Below are positions 7,366-16,079 of a stretch of DNA of 64,000 nucleotides, one piece after another. Under the pieces are notes generated by a model, which worked only from the letters and a program-made list of their open reading frames with translations, searched no databases and was not told the origin of the DNA. The DNA is from DASSUW01 sp963740605 (GTDB taxonomy: Bacteria; Actinomycetota; Thermoleophilia; Solirubrobacterales; Solirubrobacteraceae). The stretch lies in assembly GCA_963740605.1 (NCBI GenBank), contig CAVUFC010000018.1, positions 744,001 to 808,000 on the forward strand, read 5' to 3'. Made by a program: the position numbers and the translations under genes. The number at the start of each line of letters is the position of its first letter. Position 1 is the first letter of the stretch.

Positions 7366-8142
7366 GTGCCCCGGGTCCGCCTCGACAGCCTGCTGGCGGA
7401 CCGTGGGCTCTTCACCTCACGTTCGCGGGCCGCTGCGGCGGTGCTCGCCGGCCAGGTGCACATCGGTGCCGGGCGCGCCCGAGCGTCCAAGCCGGGACAA
7501 CTTGTGGAGCACGACATCGAGCTCAGCATCGACACTCCGGCCCAGTTCGTCTCGCGCGGCGGCATCAAGCTCGCGAATGCGCTTGATGCGTTGGGGATCG
7601 ATGTGGGGGGCCGCCAGGCGCTCGACGTCGGCGCCTCGACGGGCGGGTTCACCGACTGCCTGCTGCAGCGGGGCGCCGCGCACGTGATCGCGCTCGACGT
7701 CGCCTACGGCGAGCTCGACTGGCGGCTGCGCAACGACCAGCGCGTGACCGTGATCGAGCGCTGCAACGCGCGCTCGGTCCACGCCGACCAGCTCCCGTAC
7801 GCACCCGACCTGATCGTGATCGACGTGTCGTTCATCTCTTTGCGGAAGGTCCTTCCCGCCGTGCTCGGCGTCGCCGCGCCGCGGTACGACTGCCTGGCGA
7901 TGGTCAAGCCGCAGTTCGAGGTGGGGCGGGACTGCGTCGGCAAGGGCGGCGTGGTGCGCGACGTCGAGCTCCGCCGCGAGGCGATCGCGGCGGTCGCCGC
8001 CGGCGTGTCGGTTCAGGGGTTCGCACCGTCCGGTCTTCCCGGCCCGGCCGGCAACCGCGAGACGTTCGTGTGGTTCGCCGAGGAGGGCCGCGAGGGTGCG
8101 CTGACCGACGTCGTGGGAGCGCTGGAGGGCGTCGACGCATGA
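7366..8142 (+). CDS. tlyA: TlyA family rRNA 2'-O-methyltransferase / hemolysin-like
   Basis: 258 residues with an N-terminal S4 RNA-binding domain (RLDSLLADRGLFTSRSRAAAAVLAGQVHI) and a C-terminal RrmJ/FtsJ-type SAM methyltransferase domain (ALDVGASTGGFTDCLLQRGA for SAM binding; LIVIDVSFISLRKVLP and MVKPQFEVG carry the catalytic Asp and Lys region). In mycobacteria TlyA 2'-O-methylates 16S and 23S rRNA and determines capreomycin susceptibility. The GTG start at 7366 fits the S4 domain start. The stop overlaps the nadK ATG, an arrangement (tlyA-nadK-recN) widespread in Gram-positive bacteria. Confidence 0.94.
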   Translation: MPRVRLDSLLADRGLFTSRSRAAAAVLAGQVHIGAGRARASKPGQLVEHDIELSIDTPAQFVSRGGIKLANALDALGIDVGGRQALDVGASTGGFTDCLLQRGAAHVIALDVAYGELDWRLRNDQRVTVIERCNARSVHADQLPYAPDLIVIDVSFISLRKVLPAVLGVAAPRYDCLAMVKPQFEVGRDCVGKGGVVRDVELRREAIAAVAAGVSVQGFAPSGLPGPAGNRETFVWFAEEGREGALTDVVGALEGVDA

Positions 8143-8987
8143 AGGCTGCCTCTGTGTTCACCCACCGCCGCGTGGCCGACACCGCGGTGGCGCTGCGCGA
8201 GCTGATCGCCGCCGCCCGCCGCGCGGGCGTCGTGCTCCGGTTCACCGAGGACGAGACGGCCAAGCACTCGCTCCGGCCGGCCGACGGGATCGATCTCGAC
8301 TCGCAGGCGGTCGACGACGTCGACCTGTGCATCGTCATGGGCGGCGACGGCACGATCCTCACGGCGCTGCGCCACTACGCGGGCGCGGACGTACCGGTGT
8401 TCGCCGTCAACTTCGGCGAGGTCGGGTTCCTCGCGACCGTCGACCCGGACGGGCTCGCCGAGCACTTCGACCGCGCGTTCGCGGGCGAGTTCGAGACGAT
8501 CGGGCTGCCGGCGATCGCCGTCGGGCGGCCCGAGGGCAACTGGATCGCGATGAACGACGTCAGCGTCCACCGCAAGCCGGGGCACCGCGTCGCCGACCTC
8601 GCGTACGGGCTCGCCGGGGAGGAGATCGGGCGCGTGCGCTGCGACGGCCTGGTCGTGGCAACTCCCCAGGGGTCGACCGGCTACAACCTCGCCAACGGCG
8701 GCCCGGTGATGGCGTGGGGAGTGGAGGGCTACGTCGTCTCGTTCGTGGCGCCGCACTCGCTGACCGCGCGGGCGCTGGTCGTGGCCCCGGGGGACATCCT
8801 CACGATCAATAACGCGTCGCGCGAGGAGCCGGTCGAGGTGCACGTCGACGGCCGGCCGACGTGCGAGCTCCCGCCCGGCGAGGACGTTCATGTCGAGTTC
8901 GTGCGCAGCCACGGCACGCTCGCGCAGCTGCCGGGGGCGAGCTTCTACCACCGCCTGCGCGAGCGTTTCGGACGACTCGCGCGCTAG
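8139..8987 (+). CDS. nadK: NAD kinase
   Basis: A 282-residue NAD kinase with the GGDGT motif (IVMGGDGTILTALRH), the FAVNFGEVGFLATV segment and the TPQGSTGYNLANGGPV region that binds the nicotinamide ribose. It phosphorylates NAD to NADP with ATP or polyphosphate. The ATG overlaps the tlyA stop (ATGA). The stop codon abuts the left arm of a 17-bp inverted repeat that spans the whole gap to recN. Confidence 0.96.
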   Translation: MKAASVFTHRRVADTAVALRELIAAARRAGVVLRFTEDETAKHSLRPADGIDLDSQAVDDVDLCIVMGGDGTILTALRHYAGADVPVFAVNFGEVGFLATVDPDGLAEHFDRAFAGEFETIGLPAIAVGRPEGNWIAMNDVSVHRKPGHRVADLAYGLAGEEIGRVRCDGLVVATPQGSTGYNLANGGPVMAWGVEGYVVSFVAPHSLTARALVVAPGDILTINNASREEPVEVHVDGRPTCELPPGEDVHVEFVRSHGTLAQLPGASFYHRLRERFGRLAR

Positions 8988-9148
8988 GCCCGGATCCACC
9001 GATCCCGGCGGCGCGTCGCCACCGGATGCATTCGCCATAGCCGATCGGCGGCGACCCAGGTGGGGCCTACCACATGGATGCGCGGCCGATCGACTCTGAC
9101 TCGGCCTCCGGCGCCGACACATCCACCGGTCATCGGTGGATCCGGGCC
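8987..9148. other. Nested inverted repeats filling the nadK-recN gap
   Basis: Outer arms of 17 bp are perfect complements (8987-9003 and 9132-9148). Inside, GATCGGC (9043-9049) pairs with 9085-9091, and within that CCAGGTGG (9056-9063) pairs with CCACATGG (9070-9077) with one mismatch. A competing local hairpin (9121-9128 with 9134-9141) uses part of the outer right arm. The layout could be an mRNA-level switch or terminator ahead of recN, a small RNA, or a palindromic repeat element. No open frame with convincing codon use is present in it. Confidence 0.6.
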
Positions 9149-9210
9149 AACTGCAAATTCTCTGCGGAGAACCCGGGGGTCCGTCGGGGGCCGCTGATAG
9201 ACCCTCCGGC

Positions 9211-10857
9211 GTGCTGCACGAACTGCGCGTCGAGAACCTTCTGCTGATCGAGCGGGCCGAGCTCGGGCTCGGCCCAGGGCTGAACGTGCTGACGGGGGAG
9301 ACCGGCGCCGGCAAGACCGTGCTCGCTCATGCGCTCGACCTGCTGCTCGGCGGCAAGCCACGGCCCGGGATCGTGCGGCCCGGTGCGTCGGAGGCGTACG
9401 TCGAGGGCGTGTTCGGCCTGCCGGCCGCCCTGCGCGACACGCTTGGCGACCGATTGCCCGAGGACGCCGACGAGCTCGTGCTGGCGCGGCGCGTGAGCGG
9501 CGAGGGTCGCACGCGCGCCTACGTCGGGGGCCGCAGCGCCACGGCGGGCGACCTGGCGGAGCTCGGCGGCGCGCTGCTGTCGTTCTACGGGCAGCACGAG
9601 CACCGCCGGCTCACGCTGGCGTCGGCGCAGCTGGAGATCCTCGACGGCTTCTGCGGCGCCGAGCAGGCCGAGCGCCGGGCGGCGTTCGCCGCCGCGTACG
9701 CCCGCGAGCGGTCATTGCGCGAGGCGCTCGAGGAGCTGCGCGAGCGCGCCGGCGCGCGCGACCGCGAGATCGACCTGTTGGAGTGGGAGCTCGAGGAGAT
9801 CGAGCGCGCGGGCCCTGATGAGGCGGAGGAGGACTCGCTGCGCGGCGAGCGTGAGCGGCTGCGCCACCTCGAGGCGCTGCAGGCCGCGGCGGCGGGCGGC
9901 ACCGCCGCCCTGGGCGAGGAGACCACGTCCGCGTTGTCGGGCGCCGCCCATGCGCTGGAGGCCGTCCGCGGCGTCGACCCAGCGCTCGACGCGCTGGCCG
10001 ATCGCGCGTCCGCGCTCGTCGTCGAGGCGGATGACCTGGCGAGCGAGCTGCGTCGCTACGGCGAGTCGATCGAGGCGCCATCCGGCCGGCTCGACGAGTT
10101 GGAGGAGCGCCTCGCGCTGCTCGACCGGCTGAAGCGCAAGCACGGTGGCACGATCGCGGCGGTGCTGGCGCACGCCGGGGAGTGCCGTCGCCGGCGCGAC
10201 GAGCTGGCGGGCGCCGAGGAGGCGCTGGAGGCGGGCGAGGCGGAGCTGTCCGAGGCCCGCGCGGAGCTTGCCGCTCGGGCCGAGGCCCTGCGCGCCGCCC
10301 GGCTCGAGGCGGCGGATGCGCTGGCGGGCGCGGTCGTGGCTCGGCTCGAAGGGCTGGCGATGGAGGGCGCGACGTTCGAGGCCCGCGTCACTCCGCGCGC
10401 GGGCTATGGGCCGAGCGGCGGCGACGAGGTCGAGTTCCTGATCGCGCCCAACCCCGGCGTCCCCGCCGGCCCGCTGCGCGAGACCGCGTCCGGCGGCGAG
10501 CTCTCGCGCGTGATGCTGGCGCTGATGGGCGTCGCGGCCGAGGCCGGTCCGCCGACGCTGGTGTTCGACGAGGTCGACGCCGGGATCGGCGGCCAGACCG
10601 CCCGGGCGGTCGGCGACCAACTCCGCGAGCTGGCATCCGGCCGCCAGATCATCTGCATCACCCACCTGCCGCAGATCGCCTCGATGGCCGACCGCCACTT
10701 CACGATCGTCAAGGACACGACGACCGACACCGCGCGCACGACCGTCACGCGGCTGGAGCGAGGCGACCTCGTGGGCGAGCTCGTCCGGATGCTCGGCGCC
10801 GAGGACGGCGACGCCGCCGCCCGCCGCCACGCGCGCGAGCTGTTGAAGGCCGCGTAA
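9211..10857 (+). CDS. recN: DNA repair protein RecN
   Basis: A 548-residue SMC-like ATPase. Walker A is GETGAGKTVLAHALD near residue 30, the signature motif is TASGGELSRVMLAL and Walker B is LVFDEVDAGIGGQTARAVG; the middle 300 residues are coiled coil rich in Glu, Arg and Ala. RecN acts early at double-strand breaks and tethers DNA ends. The start is GTG at 9211 (VLHELRVENLLLIERAEL), which matches the family N-terminus; there is no strong Shine-Dalgarno, and the preceding 220 bases hold a nested inverted repeat that may affect expression. Confidence 0.95.
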   Translation: MLHELRVENLLLIERAELGLGPGLNVLTGETGAGKTVLAHALDLLLGGKPRPGIVRPGASEAYVEGVFGLPAALRDTLGDRLPEDADELVLARRVSGEGRTRAYVGGRSATAGDLAELGGALLSFYGQHEHRRLTLASAQLEILDGFCGAEQAERRAAFAAAYARERSLREALEELRERAGARDREIDLLEWELEEIERAGPDEAEEDSLRGERERLRHLEALQAAAAGGTAALGEETTSALSGAAHALEAVRGVDPALDALADRASALVVEADDLASELRRYGESIEAPSGRLDELEERLALLDRLKRKHGGTIAAVLAHAGECRRRRDELAGAEEALEAGEAELSEARAELAARAEALRAARLEAADALAGAVVARLEGLAMEGATFEARVTPRAGYGPSGGDEVEFLIAPNPGVPAGPLRETASGGELSRVMLALMGVAAEAGPPTLVFDEVDAGIGGQTARAVGDQLRELASGRQIICITHLPQIASMADRHFTIVKDTTTDTARTTVTRLERGDLVGELVRMLGAEDGDAAARRHARELLKAA

Positions 10858-10919
10858 CCGCGGAGATCTCGGCGTGGCCGCGGCATGCACGGCAACGGCT
10901 GGGTAGGGCGGCGGTTCGG

Positions 10920-10966
10920 TCGAGTGTGAAGTTCTTCAGCCTTGGCCGGAACAACTTCACACTCGA
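10920..10966. repeat. Palindromic repeat, copy 2 (REP-like)
   Basis: Perfect 14-bp arms TCGAGTGTGAAGTT (10920-10933) and AACTTCACACTCGA (10953-10966) flank a 19-nt centre. It is related along its full length to the copy at 2021-2067. This copy lies between recN and pyrG, where it could act as a transcription terminator or processing site, but its recurrence marks it as a dispersed element. Confidence 0.8.
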
Positions 10967-11090
10967 CGAGATCTCGCTGCCCCACCCTGAGCGATCCGGG
11001 CTCGTTTTGGCCGAGAGCGCGGGATCGACGAGGTGACCGGGCCGGTCCCGCCGCTTCGCGCTCTAGACTGGCCCGGCAGGAGGATTTCGA

Positions 11091-12767
11091 ATGCCTGAGT
11101 CTCGACCCCGCACCCGTTTCATCTTCGTCACCGGCGGGGTTGTCTCCTCGCTCGGCAAGGGCATCGCGGCCGCCTCGATCGGCCGCCTGCTCGTCTCGCG
11201 CGGCCTCAAGGTCGCCCTGCAGAAGTTCGATCCGTACATCAACATCGACCCCGGCACGATGTCGCCGTTCCAGCACGGCGAGGTGTTCGTGACCGAGGAC
11301 GGCGCGGAGACCGATCTCGACCTCGGTCACTACGAGCGGTTCACCGACGCGAACACCTCGCGCGGCAGCAACGTCACCGCCGGCGCCATCTACAACAGCG
11401 TCATCCGTAAGGAGCGTCGCGGCGACTATCTCGGCGGCACGGTCCAGGTCGTGCCGCACATCACCGACGAGATCAAGCACCGCATCAAGCTGATCGCCGA
11501 GAGCCAGGACGTCGATGTGGTGATCACCGAGATCGGCGGCACGGTGGGCGACATCGAGTCGCTGCCGTTCCTGGAGGCGATCCGGCAGTTCCCCGTCGAT
11601 GTCGGCCGCCGCCGCTGCATGTTCATCCACCTCACGCTGGTGCCGTACATCGGCCACGCGGGCGAGTTGAAGACGAAGCCGACGCAGCACTCGGTCAACG
11701 AGTTGCGGCGCATCGGTATCCAGCCCGACATGGTGGTCTGCCGCTCCGAGGGCGGCCTCCCGCACGACGTGCGCAAGAAGATCGCGCTGTTCGCCTCGCT
11801 CCCCGAGGAGGCGATCGTGTCAGCGCGCGACGTCGACAACATCTACAAGGTCCCGCTCTACCTCCACGCCGAGGGCATCGACGACTTCGTGCTCGAGCAC
11901 TTCGGTATGGAGGAAGCGCACCCGCCCGACCTGGGCGACTGGGAGCGCTTGATGCGCAGCGCGACCGAGGCGGCCGGCGAGGCGCCGGTCCGGATCGCGC
12001 TCGTCGGCAAGTACGTCAAGCTCGAGGACGCCTACCTTTCCGTGGCCGAGGCGCTCCGGCACGCCGGGTTCATGCACGGCTGCCCGATCGAGATCGACTG
12101 GGTCGACTCGGAGACGCTCGACGATGGGGAGGTCCGCGCGCGCGTCGCCCAGGCGGACGGCATCCTGATCCCCGGCGGTTTCGGCGTTCGCGGGATCGAG
12201 GGCAAGATCACCGCGTCGCGGATCGCGCGCGAGCAGAAGATCCCGTTCCTGGGCATCTGCCTCGGCATGCAGATGGCCGTCGCCGACTTCGCGCGCCACG
12301 TCGTCGACATGGACGGCGCGAACTCGACCGAGTTCGACCCTGAGACCCCGTTCCCGGTCATCGACCTTCTGCCCGAGCAGAAGGAGGTCGCGGACATGGG
12401 CGGCACGATGCGCCTGGGCGCCGACCCGATCAAGCTCCACGAGGACACGAAGGCGCGCGAGTTGTACGGCGAGGCGGTCATCTATGAGCGCCACCGCCAC
12501 CGCTATGAGGTGAACAACTCCCTGCGCAAGCGGCTCGAGGCGGGCGGGTTGGTGATCTCCGGCACGTCGCCGGACGAGCGCCTGGTCGAGATCATCGAGA
12601 TCCACGACCACCCGTTCTTCGTGGCGTCCCAGTTCCACCCGGAGTTCAAGTCCCGGCCCCAGCGGCCGGCGCCGCTGTTCCGGGAGTTCGTCGACGCCGC
12701 GCTGAGCCGCGCGCGCGAGCGGCGCCCGCAGGAGATCGGCGCGCAGCAGCCGGCCCACAGCACGTGA
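11091..12767 (+). CDS. pyrG: CTP synthase
   Basis: 558 residues, normal for the family. The N-terminal synthetase domain begins RTRFIFVTGGVVSSLGKGIAAASIG with the P-loop, followed by the Mg-binding TEIGGTVGDIESLPF. The C-terminal class I glutamine amidotransferase domain has the nucleophile Cys in FLGICLGMQMAV and the His/Glu pair in SQFHPEFKSRP. It makes CTP from UTP, ATP and glutamine. An AGGAGG Shine-Dalgarno supports the ATG. The stop overlaps the GTG of the next gene. Confidence 0.97.
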   Translation: MPESRPRTRFIFVTGGVVSSLGKGIAAASIGRLLVSRGLKVALQKFDPYINIDPGTMSPFQHGEVFVTEDGAETDLDLGHYERFTDANTSRGSNVTAGAIYNSVIRKERRGDYLGGTVQVVPHITDEIKHRIKLIAESQDVDVVITEIGGTVGDIESLPFLEAIRQFPVDVGRRRCMFIHLTLVPYIGHAGELKTKPTQHSVNELRRIGIQPDMVVCRSEGGLPHDVRKKIALFASLPEEAIVSARDVDNIYKVPLYLHAEGIDDFVLEHFGMEEAHPPDLGDWERLMRSATEAAGEAPVRIALVGKYVKLEDAYLSVAEALRHAGFMHGCPIEIDWVDSETLDDGEVRARVAQADGILIPGGFGVRGIEGKITASRIAREQKIPFLGICLGMQMAVADFARHVVDMDGANSTEFDPETPFPVIDLLPEQKEVADMGGTMRLGADPIKLHEDTKARELYGEAVIYERHRHRYEVNNSLRKRLEAGGLVISGTSPDERLVEIIEIHDHPFFVASQFHPEFKSRPQRPAPLFREFVDAALSRARERRPQEIGAQQPAHST

Positions 12768-13870
12768 GGCCCGCGTCCGAGGCCGAGAAGGCCCGGCTCG
12801 CGGAGCTGTTCGCCGACCTCTGTCGCATCCCGAGCCCGTCCGGGCACGAGCAGGAGTGCTCGGTCCGCGTGCTTGCCGAGCTGCAGGCGATCGGGGTGAG
12901 CGCGGCGGCCGACGAGACCGGCAACCTGCTCGCTCACATCGCCGGCCGCGACGAGCGGTCGGTGCTCCTCTGCGCGCACATGGACACCGTCGAGGCGGCC
13001 GCGCCGATCGAGCCGGTGCTGGTCGACGGCGGCTGGGAGAACGCCAACGAAGCGATTCTCGGCGCCGACAACAAGGCCGCGCTCGCGGTCATGCTGGCGG
13101 TCGCCCGCCGGGCGACCATCGAAGGCTCGCCGGTCGGCATCGAGCTGCTGTTCACCGTCTCGGAGGAGGACTCGCTGGCCGGCGCCAAGGCGTTCGACGC
13201 CACGCGGCTGCGCTCGCGCTTCGGGTACGTGTTCGACCATGCGACCCCGATCGGCGAGGTGATCACCGCGTCGCCGACCGCCTACCGCGTCGACGCCGAT
13301 TTCCACGGCAAGGCCGCCCACGCGGGCATCCGGCCGGAGGACGGCCGCAGCGCCGTGCTCGCCGCCGCGCGCGCGATCGCCGAGATGCCGCTCGGCCGGA
13401 TCGACGCGGAGACGACCGCCAACGTCGGCTCGGTGCACGGCGGCGTCGGGACCACCAACGTGGTGCCGGACCGCTGCCGCCTCGCCGCCGAGTGCCGCTC
13501 GCTGGACCTGGCGCGCGCCGAGACCGTCGTCTCGGGGATCATCGACGCCCTGTACGACGGCGCCTCCTCGTCGGAATGCGATGTCGACGTCGTGTCCGAG
13601 AAGACGTTCGCCGGCTACAAGGTGCGGTCGAGCGCGCCGGAGCTGGTCGCCGCCGAGGCGGCGCTGCGCGCCTGCGGCTACGAGCCTTCCCGGATCGCCA
13701 GCGGTGGCGGGTCCGACGCCAACGCGCTGCAGGCGTCCGGCTTCCCGTGCATCTGCCTCGCGAACGGCACGGAGCGCGCCCACGAGCCGACCGAGCGCGT
13801 GTCGGTCGTGGCGCTCGAGGGGATGCTCGACGTCGCGCTCGTGCTGCTGGACGAGGCGGCTGCCGCATGA
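12764..13870 (+). CDS. M20 family peptidase (peptidase T-like)
   Basis: 368 residues of the M20/PepT-like zinc metallopeptidase family. Zinc-ligand motifs are visible: LLCAHMDTVEA (His, Asp), GADNKAALAVML (bridging Asp), VSEEDSLAGAKAFD (catalytic Glu-Glu) and DHATPIGEV. A dimerisation domain (DADFHGKAAHAGIRPEDGRSA) interrupts the catalytic domain as usual, and SGGGSDANAL lies near the end. Such enzymes release N-terminal residues from tripeptides or act as related amidohydrolases; the exact substrate is unclear. The GTG start overlaps the pyrG stop and the stop overlaps the Nudix start. Confidence 0.88.
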   Translation: MRPASEAEKARLAELFADLCRIPSPSGHEQECSVRVLAELQAIGVSAAADETGNLLAHIAGRDERSVLLCAHMDTVEAAAPIEPVLVDGGWENANEAILGADNKAALAVMLAVARRATIEGSPVGIELLFTVSEEDSLAGAKAFDATRLRSRFGYVFDHATPIGEVITASPTAYRVDADFHGKAAHAGIRPEDGRSAVLAAARAIAEMPLGRIDAETTANVGSVHGGVGTTNVVPDRCRLAAECRSLDLARAETVVSGIIDALYDGASSSECDVDVVSEKTFAGYKVRSSAPELVAAEAALRACGYEPSRIASGGGSDANALQASGFPCICLANGTERAHEPTERVSVVALEGMLDVALVLLDEAAAA

Positions 13871-14403
13871 GCAGCCGCTTCGAGAAGACCGGCTCCGAGA
13901 CCGTCTTCGAGGGCGGCTTCTTCACGGTCCGCAGGGACGCGTTCCGTCACGAGGACGGGGAGGAGGTCTCGCGCGACATCGTCAGCCACCCCGGTGCCGT
14001 CGGCGTCGTGGTGCTCGACGGCCAGGACCTGTGGTTCGTCCGCCAGCCGCGCGAGGTGCTCGGCAGCCCCGACTTCCTCGAGATCCCCGCCGGCAAGCTC
14101 GACGAGGAGGGCGAGTCACCGCTCGACACCGGCAAGCGCGAGCTGGCCGAGGAGATCGGCAAGCGCGCCGAGCACTGGGAGTCGCTCGGCTCGTTCTACA
14201 CGTCGCCGGGGTTCACCGACGAGCAGGTCTACCTGTTCCTCGCCACCGGGATCTCGGACGTCGACGAGCGCCCGCAGGTCGAGCACGACGAGCGGATCGA
14301 CGTCGAGGTCCGCCCAGTGGCGGACCTCGACCAGATCCTCGCCGAGACGCAGGACTCCAAGACGCTGATCGCGCTCTACCGGCTGCGCGACCGGCTGCGC
14401 TGA
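13867..14403 (+). CDS. Nudix hydrolase, ADP-ribose pyrophosphatase-like
   Basis: 178 residues. The Nudix box is GKLDEEGESPLDTGKRELAEEIG, with the REL-EE core intact but one extra residue between the first Gly and Glu compared with the usual GX5E spacing. VVVLDGQDLWFVRQPREVLG and LEIPAG upstream match the ADP-ribose pyrophosphatase subfamily, and FYTSPGFTDEQVYLFLATG follows the box as in that subgroup. It probably cleaves ADP-ribose or similar nucleoside diphosphate sugars. The start overlaps the peptidase stop (ATGA), so pyrG, peptidase and Nudix genes are probably co-transcribed. Confidence 0.88.
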   Translation: MSSRFEKTGSETVFEGGFFTVRRDAFRHEDGEEVSRDIVSHPGAVGVVVLDGQDLWFVRQPREVLGSPDFLEIPAGKLDEEGESPLDTGKRELAEEIGKRAEHWESLGSFYTSPGFTDEQVYLFLATGISDVDERPQVEHDERIDVEVRPVADLDQILAETQDSKTLIALYRLRDRLR

Positions 14404-14404
14404 C

Positions 14405-14902
14405 TCACTCGCAGATCGCGACGAAGGGCACGCCGATGTCGGTGACCTTCTTCGTGTTCTCGTCGAGGATGAACTGCTCCTTGATGTTCGCCGTCTTCGG
14501 GATGTCGACGAAGATCAACCCGAGGTCGTGCCGGACCTTGCGTTTGGGGAACTTCGACTTGACCTTGGCGAGCGAGTCACTAATACCCACGCCGCGGGCC
14601 TTGGCGCCACCGCGGATCGCGATGTCCGTGAGCTTGTGCGGCACGCTCTTGGTGAAGTCGGCGATGCCCTTCAGCGGCGACCGGAGCTTCGCGAACGGCG
14701 AAGCGTTCGGGCCGGCTGCGTCGCAGTTGCCCTTGTGCAGCTTGCCGACGAGGTGCTTGTCCCGCAGCTGCTGGAACGTCATCCCGAGCTTGACCTGACC
14801 GACGCCTGCGGGCGTGATCTTCTTAGGAGCCGCCGCCGTTGCCGCCGACGGGCCGAGCGCGATCGCGGCCACGCCCGCGATCGCAGCGATTGTGCGTCTC
14901 AT
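14405..14902 (-). CDS. Secreted 165-residue protein, tandem paralog A
   Basis: A signal peptide (MRRTIAAIAGVAAIALGPSAATAAAP) is followed by KKITPAGVGQVKLGMTFQQLRDKHLVGKLH. The GVGQVKLGMTFQQLR segment resembles the short repeat of SmpA/BLIP-type folds (beta strand, G-M-T, helix), suggesting an exported small alpha/beta domain. The protein has two cysteines in the mature part. It ends one base after the convergent Nudix gene and is the downstream member of a tandem pair of equal length. Function unknown. Confidence 0.75.
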   Translation of the reverse strand: MRRTIAAIAGVAAIALGPSAATAAAPKKITPAGVGQVKLGMTFQQLRDKHLVGKLHKGNCDAAGPNASPFAKLRSPLKGIADFTKSVPHKLTDIAIRGGAKARGVGISDSLAKVKSKFPKRKVRHDLGLIFVDIPKTANIKEQFILDENTKKVTDIGVPFVAICE

Positions 14903-14914
14903 GTGCCGACACTA

Positions 14915-15412
14915 CTAGTCGCAGAACGCGATGTCTGGCACCGCGATGATGCTGATCTTGTGCGTGTCGGTCGGGGCCGCGAACGAGATGCGGCCGCCGC
15001 CGCTCTTGGGCACGACCACCGTCGTCACCCCGAAGGCACTCTCCGTGTTGTGGTGCACGTGGGCCTTCGGGAACTGGTGCCTGATGTCCGCGATCGTGTC
15101 GCCTACCTTCACACCGCGAGCCCGCGCTCCGCGGGTGACCGAGATGTTCGTGGCGACCCGCGGCGCGGTGCTCGAGAAATCGACCGACCCGCGCAGCGGT
15201 GAGCGCAGGCGCGCGAAGCGCGAGCCGGGGACGAGCGGGCAGCCGCGGTGCAGCTTGCCGATCAGATGCTGCGCGCGCAGGTCGCTGAAGGTCATGCCGA
15301 GTTTGACCTGACCGACGCCCGCGGGCGTGATCTTCTTCGGGGCGGCCGCCACGGCGGCCGCGGGGCCGAGGACGAGCACGACGATGGCGGCGGCGACGGG
15401 TGCGCGTCTCAT
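14915..15412 (-). CDS. Secreted 165-residue protein, tandem paralog B
   Basis: The same architecture and exactly the same length as its neighbour: signal peptide (MRRAPVAAAIVVLVLGPAAAVAAAP), then KKITPAGVGQVKLGMTFSDLRAQHLIGKLH and a matching C-terminus ending AFCD where the paralog ends AICE. The conserved C near the end and the C after GKLH suggest one disulfide. The pair clearly arose by tandem duplication followed by marked divergence in the second half. The ATG overlaps the stop of the upstream O-methyltransferase gene. Confidence 0.75.
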   Translation of the reverse strand: MRRAPVAAAIVVLVLGPAAAVAAAPKKITPAGVGQVKLGMTFSDLRAQHLIGKLHRGCPLVPGSRFARLRSPLRGSVDFSSTAPRVATNISVTRGARARGVKVGDTIADIRHQFPKAHVHHNTESAFGVTTVVVPKSGGGRISFAAPTDTHKISIIAVPDIAFCD

Positions 15413-16038
15413 GGTGCCGACACTAACGCCAGCGCGAAGCCGTCGTAACCCTTCACGCCGACGGTCTGGATCGCGGTCGCGCGCAGCCGCGGCTCGGACG
15501 CGACCGCAGCGAAGAACGCGCGGACGCCGGCCACGCTCGGGTCGGTCGACAAGGGGTCGGCGACGGCGCCGTCGCGGACCACGTTGTCGGCGACGATCAG
15601 CGTGCCGGGCCGCGAGAGCCGCAGCGCCCACTCGAGGTACAGCGCGTTGCTGCGCTTGTCGGCGTCGATGAAGATCAGGTCGAACGGCCCGGAGAGGGTC
15701 GGGAGGGTCTCCAACGCGGGGCCCTCGATCACCTCGGCCACCTCACCGAGGTTCGCGCGCGCCGCCGCGGCGTGGTGCGGGTCGGCCTCCAGAGTCACGA
15801 GGCGACCGCCAGGCGGGAGCGCTCGTGCGAGCCAGAGCGTCGAGTAGCCAGCGAGCGTCCCGATCTCGAGGATCGCCCGCGCGCCCGCGAGCCGCGCGAG
15901 CAGTTCGAGCAGCGCACCCTGCGGTGCCGAGACCTCGGCGCGCGGCAGATCCCGGTGCTCGACCGCGGGATCGTCGCCGAGCAGCGTGTCGGCGATGTAG
16001 CGGTCGACGTCGACCCACGTCTGACAGGCACGTTGCAC
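15409..16038 (-). CDS. Class I O-methyltransferase (COMT-like)
   Basis: 209 residues of the caffeoyl-CoA O-methyltransferase type (PF01596). The SAM-binding site is ILEIGTLAGYSTLWLARAL, the acidic ribose-binding residue is in LVTLEADPHHA, the metal-binding motif is FDLIFIDADKRSNALYLEWAL and LIVADNVVRDG carries the second metal ligand Asp-Asn. Such enzymes methylate catechol-type hydroxyls with a divalent metal. The GTG start at 16038 has an AAGGGGG Shine-Dalgarno about 10 bases upstream. It reads divergently from xerD and overlaps the secreted paralog downstream. Confidence 0.88.
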   Translation of the reverse strand: MQRACQTWVDVDRYIADTLLGDDPAVEHRDLPRAEVSAPQGALLELLARLAGARAILEIGTLAGYSTLWLARALPPGGRLVTLEADPHHAAAARANLGEVAEVIEGPALETLPTLSGPFDLIFIDADKRSNALYLEWALRLSRPGTLIVADNVVRDGAVADPLSTDPSVAGVRAFFAAVASEPRLRATAIQTVGVKGYDGFALALVSAP

Positions 16039-16079
16039 GGGGCAGGCGCCCCCTTCGCGGCGGCGAATTGAGTTCCTCC

